This document shows, in pieces, positions 35,868-44,657 of a stretch of DNA of 63,266 nucleotides. The notes under the pieces were generated by a model, which saw only the letters and a list, made by a program, of their open reading frames with translations, ran no database searches and was not told the DNA's origin. The DNA comes from Pirellulaceae bacterium (GTDB lineage: Bacteria > Planctomycetota > Planctomycetia > Pirellulales > Pirellulaceae), in contig BPJU01000025.1 in the NCBI GenBank assembly GCA_026004775.1, positions 1 to 63,266 of the forward strand, given 5' to 3'. The position numbers and the translations under genes were made by a program. The stretch's first letter is position 1; each line of letters starts with the position of its first letter.

Positions 35868-36524
35868 GTGCCGCCCATCAAGCTGGGTCCGGTGGACTGC
35901 CGCAGGTACAGCGGTGAGATGGGCGCGGGCGTCTCTTGGCAGCATGCTCTTGGGATTGGGCCGATCGACGAAGTGGAGTGGGCTGAGCTTGTGCGGTTGG
36001 TGGGGACGACCTGGTGTGCATGGCGGCAGATCAAGCCAGAGGACCAGGACGTGGTGTTTGACAAGAAGCGGTATGACGAGTGGAGGCAGCAGCGGGAGTT
36101 CAGGATGGGGGCCTTGGACGAGCGACAGCTTCAAAGGGCTCGGCAGAAGCTGATCGAGTGGCTTACCGAGTGTGCGCGTGTGGGTCGGGTGCCGGGCTTA
36201 TTGGCGGAGGAAGATCGAGCGAGGTGGGCCGATCGGTTGTTGGCGGCTCGGCAGACACCGGAGGAGTTGGCCGACGAGGTGGCTGATCTGTTGGGGGTGA
36301 GTGAGGAGCGGATGGCGGAGCTACGAGGGGCGTTGGCTCGAGTGAAGTTGACGATCAGCCGGATTGTGGAGGCTGGCGAGTTGTGGCGGGTGGACCTGGT
36401 GCGTGGGGCTCAGGAGTTATTGGGCTTGCGCGAGTGGGTGGCTCGGCGGCGGGCGATGTTGAGGGCGCAAGCTGAAGGAGGCTCGGCGGAGGCTGATGCG
36501 AGGCCGCCGCCGGACACAAGTTAG
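35868..36524 (+). CDS. Helical protein of unknown function after the RAYT-like gene
   Basis: I do not recognise a family. From GTG 35868 the product has 218 residues; ATG 35919 is the next candidate and neither has a strong SD, so the start is unsettled. The sequence reads as genuine protein: DEVEWAELVRLVGTTWCAWRQ, then a long charged helical part (DERQLQRARQKLIEWLTECARVG, TPEELADEVADLLGVSEERMAELRGALARVKLTISRIVEAGE). It follows the RAYT-like gene by about 20 bp in another frame and may be its partner or its former C-terminus. It ends in a Pro-rich tail. Confidence 0.55.
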   Translation: MPPIKLGPVDCRRYSGEMGAGVSWQHALGIGPIDEVEWAELVRLVGTTWCAWRQIKPEDQDVVFDKKRYDEWRQQREFRMGALDERQLQRARQKLIEWLTECARVGRVPGLLAEEDRARWADRLLAARQTPEELADEVADLLGVSEERMAELRGALARVKLTISRIVEAGELWRVDLVRGAQELLGLREWVARRRAMLRAQAEGGSAEADARPPPDTS

Positions 36525-37650
36525 GCGAGTCGCCGGGCTGTCTAAGCCGTCCCGAGCTTCTGGCGGCGACGTCTGTGCGGGTACGTTGCTTGATGGGAGC
36601 TTGGGGCTGTTTAGACGGTCCGAATCTTTTGTCGGGGCATCTTATTTTTGAAAGCCGGGCACCCGGTGAGGGGCAGGGTCTTGTCTTTGGTGTGTTGAGA
36701 AGCTCTTTCCTGGGATTTTGTGGGCCGAATTCTGGCCGCAGCCGATGAAGAAGCGAGGCTGGGAAAACCGAGCCGCGCGGGTTAGCTGCACCAAAAGTGT
36801 AATGGCGATTCTCCAATGGAGGGGGGACAGGCGGCGCACCGCGGGCAAAAACCTAGGGAACCTGACCCCGTCGGGAGCCGCGAAACTGGCGGGGTCTGTC
36901 CCCGCGCGATTGGAAATATGAGGGGTCTGTCCCCCAATTTCGCCCACGGACCGCCGGAGCCGGGGCCCGCTCGGTCAACGCCGTTTGGGTCGGGAGCCCG
37001 GCTCGTCGCCTCGTACCATCATGCGTGCCAGCCTGGTCCGTCGCGCCACGTCATCGGGCCCACCAGCTTGGGCGCCCATCCGACACCACTCGAAAGCACC
37101 AGCCTCACCTCGCATCCCACACCACAATCGCACGAGCCCGGGCCCTCATCGCACATCACTTGACCCGCGCGCCTCGCCCCCTGCCCCACACTACTCGCCA
37201 CCAGAGCCCGTCTGCCGGCGCGTGCAACCTGCCGCGCGAGTCTGGCACCATTTGTGAGCCGGGCCACACCACGATTCGCCCGATCCTAGATAGGATGTTG
37301 GAACGGAAAGGAACGGGTCGAACGCTGGCGCGATCTGCAGGGCAGTCCAAGATGGGGACCTTCAGCCAGGAAACTTTGATGCGGAGGTGTTGCGGCGGCT
37401 GCTCGTCGAGTCGGTTGGCGACTTCCGCTACGGGTGAAAACACTCCAACGGGAACTTTTGCGGTGGAACGCTGCTGCAACCGCCTGGCCACTTCTGCTGC
37501 CAAAGGTGGATAGGAACAACTTTCGCTACGAACCGCTTGGGGATGGGGCAGGCGGGAAACCACTTGACAGCCTGTCGGGCTGACGATCTAACCTTATTTA
37601 TTGTGTCAGGTCATCGTGGTGGTAGGGCAGACGAGTGTGACGGCGTCTCT
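36525..37650. other. Long gene-free tract with REP palindromes and a C-rich segment
   Basis: No credible gene. It holds the echo of the RAYT leader (36620-36661), two GGGGTCTGTCCCC palindromes (listed separately), a GGGAACCTGACCCC variant near 36855, and a strongly C-rich, G-poor plus strand from about 37010 to 37260. The 37400-37540 part has two loosely similar stretches with GCCACTTCTGC/GCGACTTCCGC. Confidence 0.55.
36889..36934. repeat. Two REP-like palindromes (GGGGTCTGTCCCC)
   Basis: GCGGGG-TCTGT-CCCCGC at 36889-36905 is a perfect 6-bp-stem palindrome, and GGGG-TCTGT-CCCC recurs at 36922-36934. Palindromes of this form are typical REP elements beside RAYT genes, and the RAYT-like gene ends about 1 kb upstream. 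Confidence 0.7.
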
Positions 37651-38718
37651 ATGAAAATCAGGCGACGTTCGAATTGCGTGCCCGCACCTCAAGATTCCGT
37701 ATTGTTGTTCTCCACGTTTGGTTACTACCAGTCCCATCGTCGGCAATGGCGGATTCCGATCAGCGGCGCCGTATTCGAGCCACACGTTCTCACCGTGCGG
37801 CGGCGGTTTCTGCTACGATTGTTGCGGCAGGTGATGCGCGTATCCGGCGAGGAGTTCGAAACGGAGCTGTTTCGAAGCCGTATCGCTGCCTTCCTGGCCC
37901 AGCGCCGACCGGTACGATTGCATTTGGCATCCGGAGAACTCGTGTTCCGCATGCCCCGTGCCCGGCGCGACGGGCTATTCGCTACCACCATCCGCATCAG
38001 CGATGAACAGCTCTCCAAGGCCTCCTGCGTCGGCTCATGGGTAGACTTCCAGGTACTGGTAGCCCCCGAGGATACTCGCGTCTTCCGGGGTAAGGCTCAA
38101 CTGATTGAACCAAGCGGCGTAAGCGTCATTTCCGACGTGGATGACACCACCAAGCACACGGAAGTGTGGTCCCGGCGTTCGCTGTTGATCAATACGTTTT
38201 TACGCGAATATCGCACTGTCGATGGAATGGCCGAGTGCTACCAGCGGTGGGCCGAACAAGGTGCCGCTTTCCACTACGTCACGGCCAGCCCGTGGCAGTT
38301 GTACGAGGCGCTGTGGCAACTGCACTGGCAACACGGTTTCCCGGATGGGGCTTTTCACTTGAGAACCGTGCGCCTGCCGCAGCAGATGTTGCGGCGTATA
38401 TTCTGGTGGCCCGCCCACTCAAAGTATCTTGTGTTGTCCCGCCTGCTGCGTTGCTTCCCGAAACGCCGCTTCGTTCTGGTGGGTGACTCCGGGGAACGGG
38501 ACCCGGAAATCTACGGAGCCATCGCACGGCGATTCCCCGCACAAGTCGCCGCCATCTACATCCGCCGAGTGCCGGGGCGCCCCTGGTCCGATCGGCGTGC
38601 CAAGCGAGTGTTCCGCAATGTGCCTCGCGACGTATGGTGCCTGTTCGAGTCGGCCTGCGAACTGCCGAAGCGACTGCCGGGAGCAGGTGGTGCGGCCACG
38701 CTGGCCATCGATCCTTGA
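37651..38718 (+). CDS. App1-like phosphatidate phosphatase domain protein (DUF2183)
   Basis: 355 residues from ATG 37651 (frame open from 37537). The HAD-type catalytic motif is VSVISDVDDTTKHTEVW (D-x-D-x-T near residues 165-170), followed by HYVTASPWQLYEALWQLH and FVLVGDSGERDPEIYGAIARRFP, the remaining conserved parts of the App1 domain. The N-terminal half (VLLFSTFGYYQSHRRQWRIPISGAVFEP) is the usual App1-associated beta domain. Family members dephosphorylate phosphatidate in yeast; the bacterial substrate is not established. Confidence 0.85.
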   Translation: MKIRRRSNCVPAPQDSVLLFSTFGYYQSHRRQWRIPISGAVFEPHVLTVRRRFLLRLLRQVMRVSGEEFETELFRSRIAAFLAQRRPVRLHLASGELVFRMPRARRDGLFATTIRISDEQLSKASCVGSWVDFQVLVAPEDTRVFRGKAQLIEPSGVSVISDVDDTTKHTEVWSRRSLLINTFLREYRTVDGMAECYQRWAEQGAAFHYVTASPWQLYEALWQLHWQHGFPDGAFHLRTVRLPQQMLRRIFWWPAHSKYLVLSRLLRCFPKRRFVLVGDSGERDPEIYGAIARRFPAQVAAIYIRRVPGRPWSDRRAKRVFRNVPRDVWCLFESACELPKRLPGAGGAATLAIDP

Positions 38719-38765
38719 CGAACGACGTCACGCTAAGTCCAGCCCACCGAACCAATGGGAACTCG

Positions 38766-39812
38766 TCATTCTATCGCGGGCAATTCCAATGCAACCGGTG
38801 TGCCCGTCCCCACCGATCGCTCAGCCGCAAGGCACATCGCCACAGCCCACAGTCCGTCAAGGCCGTCGGCCACCAATTTCCCTTGACCCCGAATTACCTG
38901 CACGAAACGAACGTACTGCTCGTTCAGTTCAAATACCTCACCTGCCGGGCGGTCGATGGGCAGGGTGTGGATTTGGTTGCCGTCCGACCAACGCAATTGG
39001 AAATGTGGCTCGAACGTCCGATCCATCTGGCCACTCCAGGAAGCCCAAATCGCGCCGCCCGTGCCCGCCACTTTCACCGTCTGGTGATGTTCAAAGGCGG
39101 CCAGAGTGTGCGCAATTACGGCAAAAGCGCCGCCCGAAAACCGCACCACGGCTCCGACGTTGTCATGCAGTTGCGGGTCGTCTTGCCTCGAGTTGGCCAC
39201 GGCGTAGACCGACTGAGGTTCACCTTCAGAAGCCAGATACCACCTGGCCAAGTCAAAAAAATGGATCGGCTCTTCCAGGATCCAGCTACCGACTCGGTTG
39301 CGGTCGTAGCGCCAGCCATCGGTCCCCAACCGGTAGGGTCGCCGCGACAGCTCGACCAATACATACTGCGGCCGGCCGATCTTCTGTTCCTCGATCAAAG
39401 TCTTGACAGTTCCCCACAGCGAAGAACATCGTAACTCATGGCCCACCGCCAACAGCTTACCGCTGCGGCCAGCCGCTTCGAGTAATCGGCGGCAATCGGC
39501 CATCGACGTGGCCAACGGTTTTTCCATCAGCACATTTAGCCCCTGCTCCAGAGCCGCCACCCCTACTTCGGCGTGCAGGTAACTGGGCAATACCACCGCT
39601 ACCGCATCCAGCGGTTGTTCTCGTAACATTTTGGCATAAGAGTCATACACGGGTACGCCAGGATAGGCGGTACGAGCCGCCTCGGCATTCTCCCGGCTGC
39701 GGCTGCAAATAGCCCCCAGACAGGCGCCCCGTGTTTGAGTAATCGCCTGCGCATGGAAGCGTCCCCAGGCACCGAATCCAATCAGCCCGATCCTCACCGG
39801 TTCTCCCGTCAT
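38766..39812 (-). CDS. Gfo/Idh/MocA-family oxidoreductase
   Basis: 348 residues from ATG 39812 (AGGGAG 6-7 nt upstream; frame open from 39878). The Rossmann motif is RIGLIGFGAWGRFHAQAI, and the catalytic-region EKPLATSMADCRRL is intact. The C-terminal alpha/beta domain has GGAIWASWSGQ. It probably oxidises or reduces a sugar or inositol with NAD(P). No Tat signal, so cytoplasmic. The TauD-like and MFS genes run divergently from it, 133 bp away. Confidence 0.92.
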   Translation of the reverse strand: MTGEPVRIGLIGFGAWGRFHAQAITQTRGACLGAICSRSRENAEAARTAYPGVPVYDSYAKMLREQPLDAVAVVLPSYLHAEVGVAALEQGLNVLMEKPLATSMADCRRLLEAAGRSGKLLAVGHELRCSSLWGTVKTLIEEQKIGRPQYVLVELSRRPYRLGTDGWRYDRNRVGSWILEEPIHFFDLARWYLASEGEPQSVYAVANSRQDDPQLHDNVGAVVRFSGGAFAVIAHTLAAFEHHQTVKVAGTGGAIWASWSGQMDRTFEPHFQLRWSDGNQIHTLPIDRPAGEVFELNEQYVRFVQVIRGQGKLVADGLDGLWAVAMCLAAERSVGTGTPVALELPAIE

Positions 39813-39945
39813 CGATTGCTCCCTGTCCAACGGCTCCTTGCTGGCCAACACCGACTGCGATCTCCATAATACGGGCACAACGCTGACGCATCACCCCAGG
39901 AAGGTATGTTCCCCCAGAATCGGCGGATAACGAAGGAGTGCGGCG

Positions 39946-40959
39946 ATGAAGTCCTATCAAAGTCACATCGCACGGCTTGCGTCTGACCGGGCGGCCCGCG
40001 CCGACGAACCATCTCGACCGCTGATCTATGAGTGTCGTGGTGATCAGCCAAGCCTGGACCATTTTTGTGAATGGCTCCATCAGGAGTCTTCCCGACTGCT
40101 GGCCGAATCGACTGAATGGGGGGCTGTGTTGTTCCGGGGATTTCCGGTGCGCGACAGCCATGACTTTGATCGCGTAGTGTCCAGCTTCGGCTTGGAGAAC
40201 TTTCCTTACTACGAATCGCTGTCGAATGCCGTGAGGATAAACTATACGCCGCGTGTTTTTTCAGCTAACGAAGCGCCGCCCACGGTGAAGATTTATCTGC
40301 ACCATGAAATGGCGCAGACGCCCATCTATCCGGAGCGATTGTTTTTCTTTTGCCAACAGCCGGCTGCCGAAGGGGGCCAGACGCCACTCTGCCGCTCGGA
40401 CTTGCTGTGGCAAACGATCGAACAGACGTTTGCGGAATTCGCGGAACGCTGCCGGTGCCTGGGGCTTCGCTACACCCATGTGATGCCACCGGAGGAAGAC
40501 TTCGGTTCCGGAATGGGAAGGAGTTGGGCCAGTACCCTGCGGGCCTCCAGCACAGAAGAGGCGGAGGCACGGTTGCGGCAGTTGGGGTACCAGTGGGAAT
40601 GGCTGAACGACCGGTCCTTGCGCGTCACCACGCCGCGCCTGCCCGCCGTGCTGCAAATCGACGGCGAGCGGCGTTCGTTCTTCAACCAACTGCTGGCCGC
40701 GTATCAAGGCTGGAAAGACAGCCGTAACGACCCGGCTGGAGCTGTCCGATTCGCGGACGGTTCAACCATCGACGGCTCGATCGTTGGCCAGATCGCCCAA
40801 ATAGCCGAAGCAATAACCTACGACCATAGCTGGCAACAGGGTGATGTTCTGTTGCTGGATAATCGGGTCGTCATGCACGGACGGCGAATCTTCAGCGGCT
40901 TGCGCAAAGTACTGGCTTCGTTGGCCGAACCGCGCAAAAACTGCTGGACGGACAGTTGA
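39946..40959 (+). CDS. TauD/TfdA-family Fe(II)/2-oxoglutarate dioxygenase
   Basis: 337 residues. The iron facial triad is visible as H-x-E in IYLHHEMAQTP (near 118-120) and the distal His in LLLDNRVVMHGRRIFSG (near 310), with a following Arg for 2-oxoglutarate. GAVLFRGFPV near residue 60 is the standard N-terminal strand of the family. The acid is Glu instead of the more common Asp, as in the SyrP/clavaminate-synthase-like branch. The substrate is unknown; the MFS gene 63 bp downstream may import or export it (inference). Confidence 0.88.
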   Translation: MKSYQSHIARLASDRAARADEPSRPLIYECRGDQPSLDHFCEWLHQESSRLLAESTEWGAVLFRGFPVRDSHDFDRVVSSFGLENFPYYESLSNAVRINYTPRVFSANEAPPTVKIYLHHEMAQTPIYPERLFFFCQQPAAEGGQTPLCRSDLLWQTIEQTFAEFAERCRCLGLRYTHVMPPEEDFGSGMGRSWASTLRASSTEEAEARLRQLGYQWEWLNDRSLRVTTPRLPAVLQIDGERRSFFNQLLAAYQGWKDSRNDPAGAVRFADGSTIDGSIVGQIAQIAEAITYDHSWQQGDVLLLDNRVVMHGRRIFSGLRKVLASLAEPRKNCWTDS

Positions 40960-41022
40960 TTCCTCGTCCGAAGCAAACCGTTACCTGACTGTCGAGTAGT
41001 TACCGCAACGGCAAATCGATCC

Positions 41023-42303
41023 ATGCAATCCTCTAAACTGCGATGGTACGAAGGCGTCACCTGGTATCAGTGGACCGTGGTTATCGTTGCTTCGGCCGGT
41101 TGGGTGTTCGACGCTTTCGAAGGACAATTGTTCAATGTGGAGCGCGATCAGATGCTGGCCGAACTGCTGCGGGTCGGCCAGGACCACCCGGAGGTACGAA
41201 AGTGGGGCGAATATTTTCTCGGTGTTTTTCTGGTCGGGGGAACCATCGGGGGAATCGGATTTGGATGGCTGGCCGATCGCATAGGCCGCAACCCCACCAT
41301 GGCGCTGACGATTCTTTTTTATTCGGTGTTTTCCGGGCTTACTTACTTTGCCACCGAGTTGTGGCAGGTCGGGGTATTGCGTTTCCTGGTGGCGATGGGC
41401 GTCGGGGGCGAATGGGCGGTAGGGGCTTCGCTGGTGGCCGAAGTGGTGCCCAGTCACGCGCGGGCCCATCTGGGAGGCCTGTTCCACTCGACAAGCGTCC
41501 TGGGAGTCTGGTTGGCCGCGTGGGTGGGACTGTTGGCTCCCAACTGGCGCGTGGCATTCCTGGTGGGAGTATTGCCGGCGCTTTTGGTAGTGGCGGTGCG
41601 GTGGTGGTTGAGGGAATCTCCCGTCTGGCTGGCGGCACGGCAACAGCGTGACCGCCGCAGCGCCACCCGCATCTTCCAGCAACTCCTGATCGATGACCGC
41701 CGCTGGCGCCTTCATGCCGTGGCCGGTGCCTGTTTCGCCGCGGTCGGATTAGGTACGTTCTGGACCGTCACCGTGGCAGGACAGGATTTGGCCAAGTGGT
41801 TTCTGCTAAGGCAGGGAATATCGATGGACGAGGCCACACAACGAGCGAAATTCGCCTACGGAAACATCCAACTCCTGGGCACCGCCGCCGGAATGCTTGC
41901 CTTCGGACCGCTGGCTCGACGCTGGGGCCGGAAAAAAACGTTCATTTTCTACCACCTTGCCTCACTGGTCGTCGTACCCGTGACCTGCTTTGCCCCTTCC
42001 AGCTATGGAGGCCTCCTGTTGCTGCTTCCACTCTATGGAGCATTCACCGTAGGGATCCACGCCGGCTATGCCATCTATTTCCCGGAACTCTTCCCGCATC
42101 ATTTGCGTGCCACCGGCAGCGGATTCTGTTTCAACGGCGGCCGCTTGCTGGCATCAGTAACCTTATTGTTTTCCGGTTGGCTCAAGTCACAACCCAATCT
42201 TGATCCGCCTGTGGCAATAAGTATCATGTCGCTCCTGTTTCTGGTTGGAATTATTTTGCTTTGGTTCCTTCCCGAAACACGGGACCAAGAGTTGCCAGGC
42301 TGA
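41023..42303 (+). CDS. MFS transporter, paralogue of the 4418-5794 carrier
   Basis: 426 residues, 12 hydrophobic segments. The loop motif GWLADRIGRNPTMAL and the TM4 region MGVGGEWAVGASLVAEVVPSHARAHLGG match the carrier at 4418-5794 segment by segment, and both have an acidic TM1 (GWVFDAFEGQLFNVERD here). The C-terminus LPETRDQELPG is conserved too. It is co-directional with the dioxygenase gene, so probably in one transcript. Substrate unknown. Confidence 0.88.
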   Translation: MQSSKLRWYEGVTWYQWTVVIVASAGWVFDAFEGQLFNVERDQMLAELLRVGQDHPEVRKWGEYFLGVFLVGGTIGGIGFGWLADRIGRNPTMALTILFYSVFSGLTYFATELWQVGVLRFLVAMGVGGEWAVGASLVAEVVPSHARAHLGGLFHSTSVLGVWLAAWVGLLAPNWRVAFLVGVLPALLVVAVRWWLRESPVWLAARQQRDRRSATRIFQQLLIDDRRWRLHAVAGACFAAVGLGTFWTVTVAGQDLAKWFLLRQGISMDEATQRAKFAYGNIQLLGTAAGMLAFGPLARRWGRKKTFIFYHLASLVVVPVTCFAPSSYGGLLLLLPLYGAFTVGIHAGYAIYFPELFPHHLRATGSGFCFNGGRLLASVTLLFSGWLKSQPNLDPPVAISIMSLLFLVGIILLWFLPETRDQELPG

Positions 42304-42402
42304 AGCAAACACTTCCCGGCCCCAACGCGAGCCACCAGCGCTGCGCGCGATGCATGCCGCTAGGCGCGGCCGAGATACCCCGCCCGACTCCAACGGGCCA
42401 TG

Positions 42403-44331
42403 TTATGGGACGCGAATCGCCACCGCCTCGCCCGAACGCCCTGGCACCAGGTCTTTGGCCACGATCCGCTCGGGCCGGTCCTTACCCACTTTCACCAGGT
42501 AATGGCCGCCGGCGTAGACGCGAGGCTCGAATCGGTTGCCCGAGATTCGGATCGTGTAAAGTACCTCCGAGTCCTCCTGACGCACCACCTGCACGACCGG
42601 ATCACGCAATGTGGCGAACTCCAGCGGAGGCAAGTACCCGAATACCCTGCGGCCGTCGTTCTGTTCGACGGACACGGTAATCGGCCAACCGGGAAACTGG
42701 GCTCCATCTCCCTGTTTGACGTCACTGAATCGCGGCCAACATTCGAACGTAATCCGCCGGTTCTGTTTATCGAAACGCACAAGACCGTACCCGTCTGCTC
42801 GCTGGCGTTCGTCTCGCATATCAGTGGGATTGGCGTAAGCGAGCATGGTAATGCGATTGCCCAACCCGTCCAAATAGTCGCCAGTCCAAGGCAAGGGACT
42901 GTTGGGAACGGCATTCGGACCAGGCTTCTCATCCTCCGGATGCCACCAGCGTCCATAAATGGTGTTTACCAGAGCCGGGCTGGTAAAACCGTAGGGACCG
43001 TCCCCGAATTCGTCGATTCCATGCTTGACGACTACAGCCAGATGCTGATCGCCACACAAGTGCACTGCCCATGCTCGGCGGATCAGCCGCAAGGCGCGGT
43101 TGCGAGCCGATTGCGGCCATCCGTTGCAATCCAAATCGGCCAACAGGCGGTTGTCCGGCGTACCGTGCAGATGAACCGCTCCGCAAAAAGCAGTTTGCGA
43201 TAATACAGCTTTCAGACGGGCGCCTGTCCAGTCTTCCGACCACTGCTGGAGAAATGCCTCCTGGCGGGGACCTAACAGTTCCAAGCCCGGCAGATCGACA
43301 CTTTTGGGGTCATAATTCTTGTCGGTAATATGATCCGGCCGCGGGCCCATCTGGGGAATCTTGCCGGCCGGACCGGTCTTGAACTTGCGGTCTTCCAATA
43401 TGGCAAAGTCGATTTCGCCCCATCGCAGCCTCGTAAAATAAACCGTAATGCCTCGGTCGATCGGCGCCGGGTCGACCGGATCCGGCAGGTGCCAGGTCTG
43501 CTGGCGCTGCACCATGTTCACATAGGCGGGTGGATAAAAGTAGCCGCCATCCGCATTTCCCTGCAGCGTAGAACGCTTGCCGTTTTCTCCCCACAAATTC
43601 GGATGCCCGACGTCGTGATCGTCCGGGATAGTGATGGTAGGCCGGTCACGCATCACATCACGGAATTGCAAACCAAATTCGATCCACCCCGCCGTGTGCT
43701 CGGTATGGCGATATGTCTGATCGCCTGCAAAAAAAAGCAGGTCGGGATCCTGTTGCAGAAGATTGTTGACAATTTCCGGCCTCAAGCCCGTTGTCCGGCT
43801 GGAATTGCACGACATTACCGCGACCGTAATCACCGGTTTCTCGATCGGATCGTGGCGTATCAGGCCCTCGAACTGAGCCTTCTCTGCGTGGCGCACACGG
43901 TAGCGTACATCACGGCGGGCATCCCAAGGCTCGATCCGAAAATGCGCGCTCCAGCCCGGATAGAGTACCGGCTGTCGGCTCACCTCCCGCCAGGCACCGT
44001 CCAAAAAAAGCTCCAGCCGCGCCTCACGCGGCTCGCCGGGCTTGAGCGGATAGAGCTGCGCCGTCATCTTCAGCACACCGTGGTCGATCGTGTAAAGAGC
44101 GAACGCCACCACCTGGTCTCGCGGTACGTCCATCGGAGGCGGAGGATTCTGCCGTGGCCTCGGCGCCGTCCACCACTGCCCCACAGCCAACCGGTCCAAC
44201 TGCGGGTAATCCTCACCAAACAGGTACCGCTCTTCTTGCGCCAAGAGAGCCCCGCCGCCTGACCCTCCGGTACCAAGAACCAAAAGGAAAAGGGCCACGC
44301 CATAACCAAGTTTCCGGCAAGCTTTGTGCAT
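42403..44331 (-). CDS. PhoD-like metallophosphatase (alkaline phosphatase D family)
   Basis: About 642 residues from ATG 44331, placed so that CGGGA lies 7 nt upstream (frame open from 44433). The signal peptide is YGVALFLLVLGTGGSGGGALLAQ. Metal-binding motifs of the family are visible: AVMSCNSSR, DLLFFAGDQTYRH, TITIPDDHDVGHPNLWG and, later, AVHLCGDQHLAVVVKHG. Secreted; likely phosphodiesterase or phosphomonoesterase. The stretch from its start to 44657 contains nothing beyond a short CCTCTCAGAGAGG palindrome. Confidence 0.87.
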   Translation of the reverse strand: MHKACRKLGYGVALFLLVLGTGGSGGGALLAQEERYLFGEDYPQLDRLAVGQWWTAPRPRQNPPPPMDVPRDQVVAFALYTIDHGVLKMTAQLYPLKPGEPREARLELFLDGAWREVSRQPVLYPGWSAHFRIEPWDARRDVRYRVRHAEKAQFEGLIRHDPIEKPVITVAVMSCNSSRTTGLRPEIVNNLLQQDPDLLFFAGDQTYRHTEHTAGWIEFGLQFRDVMRDRPTITIPDDHDVGHPNLWGENGKRSTLQGNADGGYFYPPAYVNMVQRQQTWHLPDPVDPAPIDRGITVYFTRLRWGEIDFAILEDRKFKTGPAGKIPQMGPRPDHITDKNYDPKSVDLPGLELLGPRQEAFLQQWSEDWTGARLKAVLSQTAFCGAVHLHGTPDNRLLADLDCNGWPQSARNRALRLIRRAWAVHLCGDQHLAVVVKHGIDEFGDGPYGFTSPALVNTIYGRWWHPEDEKPGPNAVPNSPLPWTGDYLDGLGNRITMLAYANPTDMRDERQRADGYGLVRFDKQNRRITFECWPRFSDVKQGDGAQFPGWPITVSVEQNDGRRVFGYLPPLEFATLRDPVVQVVRQEDSEVLYTIRISGNRFEPRVYAGGHYLVKVGKDRPERIVAKDLVPGRSGEAVAIRVP

Positions 44332-44657
44332 ACTCATATCCCGACCATCGCCCTCCGAAACTGCCCCGCAAAACCAGGAACGTAAACCGCGGGGTATGGT
44401 ATTAGTATTTATGTGTCTTTCCTTATTTATCACACAGCCGACTGTCCTCTCAGAGAGGGCTGTATCCTCCGATTCACCGCCGAACCAGGCTGACCTTCAA
44501 TATAACCTCACATGAGCGACGCGGAAGGGAGGGCCTGCGCTGGCCGGACGACGGTTCCCACATAGTGCGTATCCGCCTGCGGTCGCCGGCGGCCTTCGGA
44601 TGGCTTCTTACGCCGTCCCCATTCGGGCCCAGTCGAGAGGCGTCAACCAGTCCCGCC

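Noticed and set aside
44430-44470. CCTCTCAGAGAGG palindrome as a terminator
   Set aside because: The stem is short and has no T-run on either strand.
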